The notes below the pieces were generated by a model. It saw only the letters and a program-made list of their open reading frames with translations, was not told where the DNA came from and searched no databases. Below, one piece after another: positions 1 to 12,900 of a stretch of DNA of 64,000 bases. This stretch comes from Oscheius tipulae (lineage: Eukaryota > Nematoda > Chromadorea > Rhabditida > Rhabditidae), in assembly GCA_037178975.1 (NCBI GenBank), contig JASJZH010000003.1:6882001-6946000 (forward strand), written 5' to 3'. How positions within the stretch are numbered: the first letter of the stretch is position 1; each line of letters starts with the position of its first letter. Both the position numbers and the translations under genes were made by a program.

Positions 1-2
1 GA

Positions 3-104
3 CGCAGTTCGAGACTTGACAAGTCTACTGATGGAACGTCTGGAGAGGTTACTGCGGATCCTTTGAGTCTCTTGGCCGATGTGGCAGCACGGGATCCGGA
101 ATAG
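3..104 (+). CDS. C-terminal end of an upstream gene (partial)
   Basis: An open frame enters from the left edge and runs 33 codons to TAG at 102-104. It reads like coding sequence and ends in SLLADVAARDPE. An AATAAA polyadenylation signal lies at 174-179, about 70 nt after the stop, which fits a genuine 3' end on this strand. No domain is visible and I do not recognise the family. The exon's true left border lies outside the window or at an acceptor I cannot place. It could be a chance frame; the polyadenylation signal is the main reason for keeping it. Confidence 0.45.
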   Translation, partial: RSSRLDKSTDGTSGEVTADPLSLLADVAARDPE

Positions 105-1843
105 AATCCGGCACTTACGAAATCGCATTCCTGATTATCGCCATTCCATATTGGAGTTGTGACCTTTGTTTGTAATAAAGCTTACGAACTAGCGACTTCT
201 GCTAAGAAACGAGCAAGGAACAGAGCGGAACGTAACAAAACTTCTATTAATCTCCTTTGTGGCATGGTGACATTTATTGTGAAAAGGACAGTTTCTTATG
301 TCACGGTAGCTAGATTGGTGGGAAACATACGCAGAGGTGGGCGAGCAAAAGTAAGGAGAAGAACAGGAATCAAGAAGCTTCTGGTAGACAAAACTTCGAA
401 TACAATGTTGCAACTACTGGAAAGCAACAACAACTTTTGGCAACTTGACTTTTTGTTATGGTGAAGGTGAAGAGACAGCAAAATGGACAGCTAGCTCGCT
501 AATCCGCTACTTGCAAGCGGTCCTGGACGTTTTTCTATACTCTTCTCGTTGTTCTGGCTCCGTGGCAGTATCTGTTGACTCTGTTACTCTTCCTAGCTAC
601 CTGTCAATCCGTGTCTGTCCCTGTGCCCCTTCTCACAACTCTAATCTTTGCTCAGGACATAAACTGCCCTTCTGACTGTATGAGAAGTCTAGGATAAGTA
701 CCTTATGACTGTTCGTAAGCACCTTCTCGTGACCAGGATTATTCAGATATGCCTAACAATCCCCACGTTTATTCTCTAATAGCAAGAGAAATCACTTTCT
801 AGAACCGTGGAGGCCATTCTTCTGCTCCGAAGACGAGTTCGCCAGCGAATCGTTTGATCATCGAGGGCGGTTGTTCTCCCTGAAAAAAAGGTTGATCAGA
901 TTAACCCACAACAGTGTTAAAAGCACCGTAATTAGGTTAGGGACTACTTGGTGCAACTCTTAGTTTGAACTTTTGTTTGAAGATTCTGACAGAGATAGAA
1001 AGACTTACTTGAGTGTGCCAACGATCTATCGGATTCGACAGCTTTGGAACCTTGAAGAAGACGTATCTTGACTCTACCAGAAAACAGACGAGAACAAGCA
1101 AGAGTACCAGAAGTCGCATGTCTGGAAAACTTGATCTCAGGTGAATAAGGCCTCGGTGAGGATGAGAGACCTAAATAGCTTCCTCAGACAGAAGAAAAAG
1201 GGTGAGAAAGATGGAAAGACAACTTCGGGGAATTGCGATTAAAGCAGGTCCCAAGTTTCAGTGAAATGACGTCAGGATCCTGCTGACGTCTTACGATGAA
1301 AACGAGTCAAACCGCGTGAGTGTGTGACCTGTGGGCTAATTAGTGGGTTGACCTGCCCCGCCCTTTCGTGTTTTCAGAGAACTAATAATGACTGGTTGTG
1401 AAAGAGATATGGAGTCATTTGAGGGTGGGGAAGTGATCTGGAAAGGAATCTGTTGCAAAGGAAGGCCACAGCACCCTCAAAACTATAGTACATCCTGTCA
1501 GACTCGAGCGCGCGCTGTTCTGAACATTTAAATTTAGGCGCTGCGCAAAAATCCCAACTTGCTGCCCGCTACTTGCCGCTTTAAAGTCGAAGATGAGTCT
1601 TTGACGATTGTTCTGCAAAGTTGTAGAACAGATCGAAAACTACAACATGGTTTCGGGATTACTGGAGACTTTCAAATGCGCACTCTTCTCGAAATTTCCC
1701 CTATTTCGAACCTTGTTCTTGCACAACTTTTTGTATTTAATAATCTTCGATTCCCGGTCATAAAAAATTCCTTCTTCAGGACAGTGTCCTGGACAACGGG
1801 ACTAGCTAATTAGGGTGATCTCTTCAGTAGAACCTCTGTTGCG
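105..1843. other. Intergenic region, no gene seen
   Basis: Apart from the AATAAA at 174-179, I see no supportable exon. The open frames here are short, lack splice logic and resemble nothing known. Around 1608-1628 the sequence GTTCTGCAAAGTTGTAGAAC is a near-palindrome whose left part recurs at about 2046 inside the next gene's intron, so it may be a short dispersed repeat. A possible spliced-leader acceptor (CTCTTCAG) ends at 1827, just before the next ATG. Confidence 0.5.
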
Positions 1844-4150
1844 ATGGGAGAGGCTGCCAACGTCTTCAACTCGTTCAGTTTTGGAAAATGGGCCGATTTG
1901 AAGAAGGAAGAGGAGTTAGACAAGGAATCGAAAAGGAGGAGGAATGCTCAGGTAGGTCATAAAATTGTAGAGAGCTTACTCTATCAATAGTTGAATTTTT
2001 CAAATTCCAATTTTTCGGCTACAGAAAATTTTCAAGATTCGTGATGTTCTGCAAAGTTGTATATTTTGCCCTTATCTACAACTTTTTAGAACACAAGTAA
2101 TGCTATCGCCCCTTGGGACTCAATTCCAGTAATAATCCTTCCAAAACTGCTCGATTTCTACCTCCTTCTATCCAACTGTTGTGACCCTTTCCTCCCACTT
2201 CAACCTGTCCGCATCCCCTCCAATCGAGGTACCGTGACAGGAATAACGTTTCCCCAACGAAGTTATCTCCCAAACTGTCTCTACTTTGACTTGACTTGCA
2301 AACAATTAGTGTGCGCACAAAATAGTGCTCACTAATTGGCAATATTTTGACAGACAGACAGAGACGCGAGGACATTTTAAAATAGATTATCACGCTCGGA
2401 AATTGAATCGCTTTCTCGCAAAACACGAAAGGATCGGAACACATTGTTCGTGATTTTTCGGACGTAAACACTGGTTTTTACTATTTTCATGTTTTACAAA
2501 GTTATACTGTTCCAATATGCAATTTGTAATGTTAGTCCAAAAATTATTGTCAGACTTTGTGAATAGTCTACGCGAAACGTATAGGCGTCAGCGACTCACC
2601 CGTACTGTCTCCGCGCACGCGAATTATGGCTTCCGGCACCATGGACTCCTTGGTATCCAATTAAGGATTTTTTGAGGTTAGTCTCATATATCCGACCCTG
2701 CGTACGCAGTGGTCAGATAAATTTTGAAAAGCTCTCTCTTCGATGAGAGCAACGAGAATTTTCCTTTTTGCGAAGTCAGTCAAAGAAAGCGTCTTAGAAG
2801 TACGAGGTACCATATTCCAATAGATGTGACATCAGATCACGTCTTGAAAGATGCTAACCAAACTGGGATGAGCTACGGATAATCGGGAGATTATTGTGAA
2901 ATTCCACACATTTCAATATCAAGGTCTGGCCTAACCTGGAAGAATAGGGAAAACGCTAGATTCAATGCTCAGAGATAGTCTAACTCTACTAACTCATGTT
3001 AAAAATACAAGAGTAGGAGGACATACCAAAAGTTAGTAGACCTTCTGATCTTGTCCTGCTGACGTAAAAATGGAAAGACTACAATTCGGTTATTATTTAT
3101 TAGAAGCTTCTACGTATTTTTGTGATTAAATTTTTGCAGAGAGTCGAAAGTGTATGAGATACTGAGAGACAGGAAGACAGAGGGACATAAGGACAGAGAG
3201 GTTTATAAAAAAAATAGATGACTGCAAGAGTCCGTGTCCAAATTTTTAATGAGTTCTTTGGGAGTCCATAATTGAATGTGCATAAGGGACTTCTCAAAAA
3301 TGAAGGCGGTGGCAGATCAAATTCGAGAAATATATAATACGCCCAGAGGCTGATCCCCCAGGGTATTTCAAGAAGTCACCGACCACAAGACGTGACTTTC
3401 TTCGAAACAATGCTCATTACCTGACGACGAGGACTAATCAGATTTCACGCGAGACGTGACATGACAAGAGCCCTGTCAGTAGATTATTTTAGATAAAACG
3501 ACTGAAGGAACAGTTGGCGGAAGAGAGACGATTGAGGGAATTGGGCGGAAGTGGGGACGGTGATCTGGATCTGGAGGCTTTGATCGAAGCACTTCAGAGG
3601 GGAGAGGAGATCAACGAGGGTACAGAATTTTCGCGAATACGGTAACAGAAACTTCCAGATGCCTACGAGGAGGATCCGAGCTACGATGAGTACGGTGAGT
3701 GTCTCGCTGTCTCTTCCTCCCCTATCTGCACAAGTCCTTGCGTAGTTTTAACTAATCAAATTACTAACAGGACATACAAATCCCCAACAACTAATCCCTT
3801 TATCCAATTATAACAATCTTTGTTCCAGGTGACAGGTCCGATGCAGACATCCTCTCGGAAATCAGAGAGTACCAGAAGTATCACACGGGACCGCCGGGCA
3901 GTCAGAATGGAGCTGATTCCCGATTCTGGAAGTACAATCGTCGTTTTGTAGAGGAGCAGCCGGTAGTCGCACCGTCGGCCAAGTCGTGGCAGTACAATCG
4001 GAAGCATGTCCAAGAGGCTAGGTAGGCACAAACACCGTATTTTCTCCTATTTTCAGACCCCCATCCGCCAAGCCTCCTCAACAGCTGATCAGACCAGAAG
4101 AGCCGCCAATTAGCACCAAGTTCAAGTATAATAGAGTCGTGACGAAATAA
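1844..4150 (+). CDS. Unrecognised charged coiled-coil protein with three YNR motifs
   Basis: Five exons join in phase (1844-1951, 3493-3619, 3659-3694, 3829-4021, 4057-4150), giving 185 aa. Residues about 18-60 are rich in Lys, Glu, Arg and Leu (KWADLKKEEELDKESKRRR and following), typical of a coiled coil. An acidic linker follows. The C-terminal half carries three spaced copies of an aromatic-x-Tyr-Asn-Arg motif: FWKYNRRFV, SWQYNRKHV and KFKYNRVV. There is no signal peptide or membrane segment, so it is presumably intracellular. AATAAA overlaps the stop codon. The first intron (1952-3492) is unusually long and holds dispersed repeat sequence near 2284-2396. The other introns are 35-134 nt. 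I do not recognise the family. The exon chain is well supported; the function is unknown. Confidence 0.7.
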
Positions 4151-4270
4151 AGGCCTTTGTCGATGAAAAATCTGTTGTCCTGACGCTTTCTGGTCGACCT
4201 GATGACCCTTTATGTAATCGAATACGAGCCTCTATCGCGTCTCTCCATCTGTTTATTCCTCTCTTCAAAA

Positions 4271-7200
4271 ATGGCAGTCTGTATGCCTGTCTGTCTTCTT
4301 CTATTTTTACTTTTTGCCACAGCTTTGGGAGAAAGCTCCATTAGGGCCCGCGCAAACCTCCCAGTTTTCCAATTCTTCAGTAGGACTGGTCATCATGTGG
4401 TATTATCTTTGTTTAATACAAAAATTAGAATCTCAGCTCGATGAGGAGATCCCAAAGATCACAATTCCCGAAGTTTCGATCCCGATTGAAGGAGGACCGG
4501 GACATGGGAAGGTCACAGCGAAGAATATGAAGATTGTAAAATTCCAATCTCCAAAGTAGTCACACTTTCGAAATACTCGTTACTGTTCTAGGTTCGATTT
4601 CACCCTTCTCCGTGACGGACTCCAATGGATTTCTCGTGGTGGAGCTATCAAAATCGGCGGCGACTGGCAGGCTGAGTACACTGCGCTCATTCCCGTACTG
4701 CCTCGTAGTTTACATCAAGAACCAATCCATTTTTAGATCTCAGAGTCTGGATGGATGAAAGCTTTTGCCTCAAATATCCGAGTTCAACTCTCAGCAGGAC
4801 TCTATCCCAAGGAAGGAAGACCTCAGGTCAACATTGGTAGCTGTACGGCGGACATAGGACAGCTGGACATCGAGTCAGTATTTGTTGAACTAGAATAGGC
4901 AGATCATGCCTGTGTTTTGCCTGGTAGGACTCCCAGTGTTTATAGAATTGGTGGTGGAGTCCTCCCGTGGCTAGTCAATCTTTTCCGGACTCCTATTTCA
5001 GCTGCTATCAAGGACCAAATTCACAAACAGGTATGGTTGTTTGATTTCCTGGTTAGGCGACAGGGAGATTGAGAGACAGAGACCGATAGACAGAGTTACC
5101 AACAGCTTTCCAGGCCTGCACCTCGGCCAAGGACATCCTATTAGTCGAAGCCAATGACTTCCTTCACGCTCTACCTCTTCACATCCCGCTTGGTAGCAAC
5201 TTCTACGTCGACTACATTTTTGATCAGAAACCCAAGATTACCAGGTATGTGTGCCTACCACATGCAGCTAAGAGCTGCTACAGTCCCTATAGAGTAGTCG
5301 ATAAGAGTCAAATCGTTTTGGACTATTTTGGGGGTATGGTAAGCCAAAAGTAGCGCTACATTCATAGGGTGGCTCAGTACACGCTTAACTTAGCTTGACC
5401 TTACACACACCAAGAGACCTCTCTATATGGCAGCTGGAACAGCAGGCGCAGCAGCCCCGAAGAAGACATGAGAATGTCTCTCTGTCTCTGTGCCATCCCA
5501 CACACCTCACATTAAAGTATTCATTGTCTTAAACTCGCTCTTATCAAGAGATTTTTCTATACAGCAACAGAACTATTCCTTCTGATTGACTGGCATGTCC
5601 ATAAGCATAGGAGCGGGGCTCATCGGGTAGCCTGATGTCGTCGTCTGGCTCACCACGACAGGGCGTTTAGAACCGGAGTGGCCACAGAATTGGAGGACAT
5701 CACATATACGATGCTCAGCTTTTTTTTCACATCTGGCTATCATCCAGATTGTTCTCCCTCCACATTTTGTGGACATTGGACGGGAGTATCGTCGAGGCAG
5801 GAACTAGCGTGTAGACCACGGTGAAATGGTCCTTCGATGGCACATTGGGCTTGAGTCCTTCGTAGAAAAAGGTGGACTACCGTCTCTTCAGCCGTCTTGA
5901 TAAGCCCGTAGACTGGACGCATCTTGTAGAGAGCAAGGTGAGTAGATTTGAGCTTGAAAGCGACGACATCCGATCATGGGTTGCTGATAGTCAGAGGGAC
6001 AGCCTCTTTGGTTCCATTCATCACGTAACGTACATGACTTTCCGACCGTCTCTAGAGTCGTCGTAACTTGAACTGAAGATTACACTTGACTCGCCAAGCC
6101 TCTGACTCAGTCTCCCTCTTTTTTCTCTGCTTTTCACTGTCAGATATAGGGATAGCCTAGTCAAGAAGAGAATCTGAAAGAGATAATTATAAGGCCAACA
6201 AGGTAGCAGAGAGATCTAGAAGAGATAGCCGATTTCCCGCCCAGTCTCTCAAAAAAGAAAGAAGTCCAACTTGCCACCGTATTTATTGTTTTTTTGTTTC
6301 TATGCTTTCTTGGTCATGTCGCGGAGCTGACGGGCGATCTTGGTCATCTCCGGGCGCTTGTTCGGCTCCTTGTCCCAGGCGGCCATGACGATGTTGGCGA
6401 TTCCTTTGGGGCAGTCCTTGGGCATGTCCATCCTGTAGTTCTGGACGACGATCTTGGCCCGGGTCTGGAGGCGCGTTAGACCGGGGTAGGGCTCGGCTCC
6501 GTCTGCATAGATCTCCCAGACGAGGATTCCGTAACTCCAGACGTCCGTCTTGAGCGAGTAGAGCTTCTCCTGGAGAGTCTCCGGGGCCAGCCACTTAACC
6601 GGGACCTTTTCAAGCGTGTCGTCCTGGATGATGGCTTTCTCGTCGCTCATCCCGAAGTCGGCAATCTTCACCTCGTGCTTGGGTGAGAGGAGACAGTTCC
6701 TGGCTGTGATGTCTGGAAGATATATGGTTAGAAAAGAAAGGCAGAAAGACAGAGAGAATAGGACAAAAGTGACTAACCTCTATGGATGCAGAGCTTGCTG
6801 GCGAGGTAGCCGATTCCGTCCGCAGCTTCCAAGCAGAAACGGAGCTTATCGGTCGCGTCCAGTTTGCCCTTGTTCTTGCGCAGATAGTCGGCCAGCGATC
6901 CGCCCGAACAGATCTCCATGACCAGTATCAGCGGATGTTCGTGCACGGCCACTCCAATGATCTTGACGACGTTGCGGTGGTTGTACTTTCGCTGAAACCG
7001 AAGATAATGAGGTATTAGAAAGTATCGCCTACCATCAGTCTGGCCTCTTTCATGAACTTGAGACGGGCCTCACGCGTCGCCTCGTTGCGCATCGTCTTCA
7101 CGGCCACCTCCTGCTTCGTCCTTCCTATCGCGTACTCGGCCAGGTAGACTTCGCCGAAGGCTCCCTCTCCCAGCTTCTTGATCAGACTGATCGAGTCGTG

Positions 7201-8917
7201 GTTGAGGGCCCAGGGAGCACGCTCGATCGGTCGCTTCAGACGAGCGCCAGAGGCCGTCGAGAGCGGGTTCTTCGTCTGCAGATGCCAGGCGATGAGGTCG
7301 GCGACTCCCTTCTCCTTCTGCCCCTCGAAGTAGAATCGGCCCTGGTCGTCCTGGTTGACCATGAAGTGCTTGACGGTCGTGTCGACTCGGACGCTCACAG
7401 CCAAGATCGTGTTCTGCTGGATCTCGGTCTTGCGAAGCAGGAAGTCGCCGTCTTTCTTCAGTAGGGGCTCCGCGTCCAGCTTCGGAATAAGTCCGTGGTA
7501 GTAGTCAGCTCCTCTGACGTCGTCCGTGATGCTGACCTCGTCGACTCCTTTGTCGCCATTCGTCTCCAGCTCCTCCTGTCTCTTGGCCATTCCCCTCTTG
7601 GTAGGGTTGACCGTCGGCTTCTGCTGTCGATTGAAAAGGAACTCTCTACGGTTCTTCTTAACTGTTTGTATTTGCAGTTTTTTCAAGCAAAACTTTGAGA
7701 AACTTTGTAATTGCAAGCGTGTTAAATTACCAAGCGAACTACGTAAAACTTTGAATTATGGTAGTACTGCTTCAAACTGCTAGCTTCTGGAAAGACTGGA
7801 AATGTAACGCTAGTCTGGTGGAAGTGTGGAGTGACAGTATCAGTTACAAACAGAGATCTAGAGTAAAGGGTAACGCACTGAGAGTGTACATGGACAGATT
7901 GACGGGAAAGCGATCAGGGGTGTAAGAGAGACAGTGGAAGAGTGACAGGTTTAGGAAAACTTAGAGAGTACTACAGCTACAGAAACAAGGCAAAAAACGA
8001 TTAGGTAGGTTTACTGTCCTTACGTAAACATTCATTTTCAGTGACTACGTCCAGTCCGACATCTCAGCCGACGTGGTCTACGGGAATGTGAGCTGTGTTC
8101 CGACAAGGACTGGTCAATGGACAGAAGCTGGTCCTCATCCTGGAATGGTGACCATCTGGCTTAGTCAAAGCATCCCGAACTGTCTTCTGAACTCTGCTCA
8201 TAAGGGAAATCTGGTCCAGTTTACTGTCTCCAAGGACATCCCTTCGTTGACGAACTACCTCAAGACAAGCTGCTCCTTAATCTCAGTCTGCATTGGAAAG
8301 TTCTTCACAAAGCTTAAGAAAGAATACCCGAACAAGTTTGTGGATCTGCATTTCCATACCTTCCAGGCTCCGGTTCTGCAAATGACATCTGGGCAGACAC
8401 TGTAGGTTCTCTGTCCCGTAGTCACCTGAACACACTTTAGGATCAATACGACGTTTGCCGTCGATCTCCACATCAATCCAAGGGAGCAGAATCCGGATGT
8501 GTTGGCTAGATTGAGTAAGTCGACAGATAGAGAGAAAGAGAGAGAAAGGCAGAGACGACACTTTTCAGTTCTGACCTCTAACGCTGTAATTGAACCATTC
8601 ATCAATGGAACAAAGCTCGTTGCTAACATCAACGGAACCACAGTTGAGGCTAAAGAGGACTTTTCCAAGATTGGCGATGTGTCGAAGCTCTTCTTAAGCA
8701 TGTTTGATAAAATCTTCACGGTTACCTCGAACGTGATCGTTGAGGCACTGCTTCACAATGGAATCCCACTGCCGATCATTGATAATGTCACCATTGCAAG
8801 TGAGTTTCAGTCTGTGTCTCTCTGTCTCTTCCTACTAAATCCATGTTTCCAGACACGACGGAGATTCATCTATTTGACGAGTACGTCCGTTTAAACATCG
8901 ATTTCGAGTATGAATGA
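4271..8917 (+). CDS. LBP/BPI/CETP-family secreted lipid-binding protein
   Basis: Ten exons in phase (4271-4399, 4437-4555, 4592-4694, 4737-4873, 4928-5030, 5114-5244, 8042-8401, 8441-8514, 8569-8799, 8853-8917) encode 483 aa, the usual length for two-domain bactericidal permeability-increasing proteins. The N-terminus is a signal peptide (MAVCMPVCLLLFLLFATALG). BPI hallmarks follow: IRARANLPVFQFFS, then EIPKITIPEV. The N-terminal barrel is in exons 1-6 and the C-terminal barrel in exons 7-10. Members bind lipid or lipopolysaccharide extracellularly; the ligand here is unknown. Intron 6 (5245-8041) contains a whole tyrosine-kinase gene on the other strand. The exon 6/7 join restores Ser-Asp-Tyr in frame, which is why I treat the two halves as one gene. 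A short alternative ending inside the intron is possible but weaker. Confidence 0.85.
6300..7590 (-). CDS. SH2-domain non-receptor tyrosine kinase, nested in an intron
   Basis: Three exons (7590-7033, 6991-6778, 6712-6300) encode 394 aa. An SH2 domain covers about residues 30-110 (YYHGLI start; FLLRKTE in place of FLVRES). The kinase domain follows: glycine loop GEGAFGEV (141-148), lysine AVK (K165), catalytic loop HRDITARN (D258, N263), DFG (276-278) and WLAPE. All catalytic residues are present. HRDITARN replaces the usual HRDLAARN, as in the Fer-like SH2 kinases that nematodes have in large numbers. There is no F-BAR, SH3 or membrane segment, so it should phosphorylate tyrosine in the cytoplasm. 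An AATAAA lies just past the stop (complement of about 6282-6287). The start at 7590 is the best in-frame Met before the SH2 domain; an upstream in-frame Met at 7716 is possible. The gene lies wholly within the BPI intron, antisense to it. Confidence 0.88.
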
Positions 8918-9974
8918 AGAAGACATTCCCACATCCCATTCCCGACTAGAAAATGTCTGTTTGTTCAAAGAAGTTGTTCAAAACCCTGTTCTGTCAAATC
9001 AATAGTCACTTTCCCCAAAGACAAATGGTGAACTTATCTCTTCCGCGCCTATGCCACATTTCCACCAATTGGTGGAGCCTTATCACGCTGTTTGCATTCG
9101 ACTCGTTTTTCTCTATCTCTCTTTCTCTCTACCCAGGTAGAGGGATCAAGGATTTCAAAACCCGGGGAGTGGGGATTGAACTCTTCCCCCGTATCTCATG
9201 TTTTGAGCTGGTGCGTCTCAAAAAACAGGAGGCTTATGCTAACCTAGAGACAATCTTCGACTTATCGGAACCACGTGTACTCTCTTCTGTCCATTCCCGA
9301 ATAGGTGAGCAAAACAACAAAGAATTAGCAGATAAGGACTGGAGGCTTCGAATTCGAAATCGAAGGAACCTGTAGGCATTCAGTCACCTTGTCCTTGGCA
9401 GTCAGTCTCTCTGTGTTCAACTGTTCGAGATGCTATCAGCCCCCACTTCCATTCCATTTTAGTTCAACACACTGAGACGAACACACAGTTTTAGCAGCAA
9501 AGTACGTCAGCCAGTCTCCTCTCAAAACGAAAACGATGTTGATTCCGCATGAAGAGAGACGTTTATGCCAGCTTTTGGATTACCGTAAACCGCGATTACC
9601 TCCACTTTTTATATCACGTTTGACGACTGCTGGTGATCCTTCCTACGCTTCTCTTATTTGTTGATCCTTGCGTCTGTCTCTTGTCAGAGAGACAAAGAGC
9701 GGAACATCAGGACAGAGAGACAGAGAGGCAGAGAGACTGCGGGACAGAGGGACAGAGAGACATATCCTGAACTTTTCACTTTTTTTATGGCTCAGAGTTG
9801 AAAAGTGTCCGCGGGAACACCTTTCCCTCGCATTCCGTCGGAGAGAGAAACAGTTCGTCCTTCGATCTAAAAAGTTTCTTCATCTTTATCTGATTCTTTG
9901 AATGCGCACCGGCGCTCCGGCAGTTTGTTCCATTCCGACTGTATCCACGTTTCCTTTTTCAGATAAAAAAAACG
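8918..9974. other. Intergenic region between BPI and dachshund genes
   Basis: No supportable exon was found. Around 9688-9765 there is an interrupted run of the dispersed GACAGAGA-type repeat seen throughout the window. A TTTTTCAG acceptor ends at about 9962, just upstream of the dachshund ATG. Confidence 0.5.
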
Positions 9975-12900
9975 ATGGATGCCCTCGGAGCTATGAGGTC
10001 CCTGGCTAATCTACAGGCTAAATTCCAGTCGGAGGGCCTGCTCACATTCGATCCAGAGGCTCTACTGGCACTGGCCACTGGAGACATTGAAGGTACGGAT
10101 GATTCTCGATAGTTCTCCCCCGTACGCTCTCGCCCTTGTCAGCTTCCCTTTGTGAGCCGTTGTTTTGTCGCGCGAGTGTCAACTCGGACGTCTCCACATT
10201 TCAAAACATTATCGTCAATCTTCTGTATTTCCTGGTGACGTATCCGACAGCCTAAATGGTCTCGTCTTCTTAAACTCTTCTTGAACTTTCGGTTCTCTGT
10301 CTTGTTTTTACGCATCTCATCAAAAACCTATTCTGGATCGCGAGTGAAAAATCAGTTATCCCCGACTTAGAGGCAAATCGGTTTGGTGCCTATCCGTCTT
10401 GTTTACTTGAACTTGTCCAGTAGTTTTTCTAAGAACAGAAGATAACAAACAAATTAGGAGAAAACACTGGCAGAGATCAATGAAGTGAGGGACAGTAACC
10501 GTGACAGTGACAATAACAGGGACAGTCCATGTCCATTCAAACTGAATGAGTTCTTCAATACTTTTCCCATTCGGATTACTATCCTGAAAGGCTGCTTGGC
10601 TCAAAGATCCGGCCATCTTAAGCCTAGGACTGATCCGCTAGGAAGAGGATTATACTGTGCGCCAAAGTAGAAAATCATTCAATTCCTGCTAATTGCTATC
10701 TTGGAGCGAGAGCGGGTGTGGCAGAAAGGGATGATTACTCAAATCTTCGGGAACCTTCCCCCCGTGCGTCTTGTTGTCTGCGAATCAAAGACAACGGCGC
10801 CGGGGACTTTGAATATATATCCCGACGAATCCGGTGGCTCGGCAAAAGCAGCTCTCATTCTTACTTTGGCTTACTCGTCGGCTCGCTGCCTTGCCGGATG
10901 CCTACACTTACGCCGTCGTCTTCAAAATGTCCTCCCCATTGAAGAGTCCCCATTGTAAGTTTTCCAAGAAGGAATGAGAAAAGACACATTTTCGAAGAGT
11001 CGAGAGTCCTAATCTGTTGTTTTATCTCTGTCAGTACGGGAACAAACAAGGCCAACTTTTTCGGGGTTCAGGTTGGAAAAAGATTTCAGGTCTTTCCGAT
11101 GCTCCCATCTCTCCGACTCACGACTTCCATGCCACTTTCGAGACGGCCAGTTCTGCACAGTTGTTCGACTATCGTGGTGAGAAGGTGGCCGGCTTTGAGG
11201 TCAACGGAGTTCAAATGATATGTCTTCCACAGGTAAAGTGTGTTTCTATCTCTCTGCTCTGCCCGTCTGCTTCTCCCTGTCTCTCAGTCTGCCTATCACT
11301 CTCCCATTTTCAGGTCTACGAACTCTTTCTCAAGAACATGGTCGGTGGTCTGCACACAGTATATACTAAGCTGAAGCGTTTAGAAATCTCTCCTCTGATT
11401 TGCAATGTTGAACAGGTTAGAATCATATTTCTCTCCCAATCAGAAATCATTTTCAGGTTCGAGCTCTCCGCGGCTTGGGAGCAATTCAGCCCGGTGTCAA
11501 TCGCTGTAAACTGATAGCCAGCAGCGACTTTGATAAACTCTACGAGGACTGTACAAACACATGGTTAGGGATTTTTTTTTGGGAAGGGAGAGGGTGAAAA
11601 ATAGACAAGGAGGCAGAGAGACAGAGATACCGATAGTTTTCAGTGCTCGTCCTGGTCGTCCTCCCAAACGAGCCCTTCCTCACTCCGAGGACTGGACAGT
11701 CCCGAAGAAAGAGCCTCTTTCTCTGGACAGTAGTCACCTGATAAACCATCAAAGTGGTTTACCCTTTTCTCCCCCTCCAGGATCGGCCTCCTTCGCTGAA
11801 GAGATGTCCCAACATCTCACCGTGCCGAATCCTCTTCTGCTCGGCAACTTTCTGCCACAGTTCACTGCGCACCAACTCCTCGTCCAGCACATGATGGCCA
11901 TAGCGTCACAACAGAAGTCGCTCGAGGTCCCGCAATCCAGGTATGAACTCCGGAATCCTGTTTTTGCCAGCTGCTAGTTCCCGGTAGCCGGCTTATCCGC
12001 CCGCTCTCGTGCGCACAAGATACCCTTCTTTTGGAGTAAATACCTGATCACCGTCACCCTCTCTTCTGGGATTTACTCTCCATTAGGAAAATGGGGCCTC
12101 TTCGGGAGAGGCTGAACCTGTCTTACTAGGCTCAGCAGCGCGTCAAGACGCATGTGAATAGTCCTCCTATCTAGGCGAAGATCCAACATGTCGACTCACA
12201 TCCCTCAACTCTTCTACATTCGACCCTTCTTCTATGCTGGGTGGGGTCATTTTGTCGATTCAGGGAACGAGCGAAAGAAAGAAGACAGAAGGCAATTTTC
12301 AAGTCGATATATTATACTGATACTCTCAATTTCTTGCATGTTCTGCAATCATGTAGAGCAGACGGCTATGCCGCCTGCTTGAACTTATAACAGCAATAAC
12401 TTTCTTTTTACAATTAAAGCAATCAAAATAGTAGGTTGGTAACTAGAAAAAGTTTCTCTTTGCATTAGCTTGACTTGTTTTGACAGAAAAATCCATAAAC
12501 ATGGTCAAGTGTTAACCTAGATTAGAGTTGACTTGTGTCGCAGACGGACGCCTCTTGCAAATTGTAAAGATAGGATATAGGATAAATTTGCAAAATATAT
12601 CTACACGGTAAAAAACTGTTCTTCGCTCTTATTTCAGACTTCTAACATAAGGCTGTACTTTTCGATAATCGTGTGTTACCAGCAGTTATCCGCTATAGGT
12701 TTCGAAAATGGGGCGCGCGAACTTCGCTCCATGGCTGAGAGCCTATAGAAGAGATTGGCCTCATAAGCAGAGGGCCTCGGGTTCGATTGCCCAGAACGAG
12801 TTTTCTTTCTTTCAGATTTGGTGGCAAATGACTGTTTTTCTTTTCTTAAACCGAAATAGTCTAAAAAGTGAAAGAATCAGTTCATGATCCAGATTACAAA

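Noticed and set aside
8255-8719. 154-codon - strand frame
   Set aside because: Antisense shadow of the BPI C-terminal exons.
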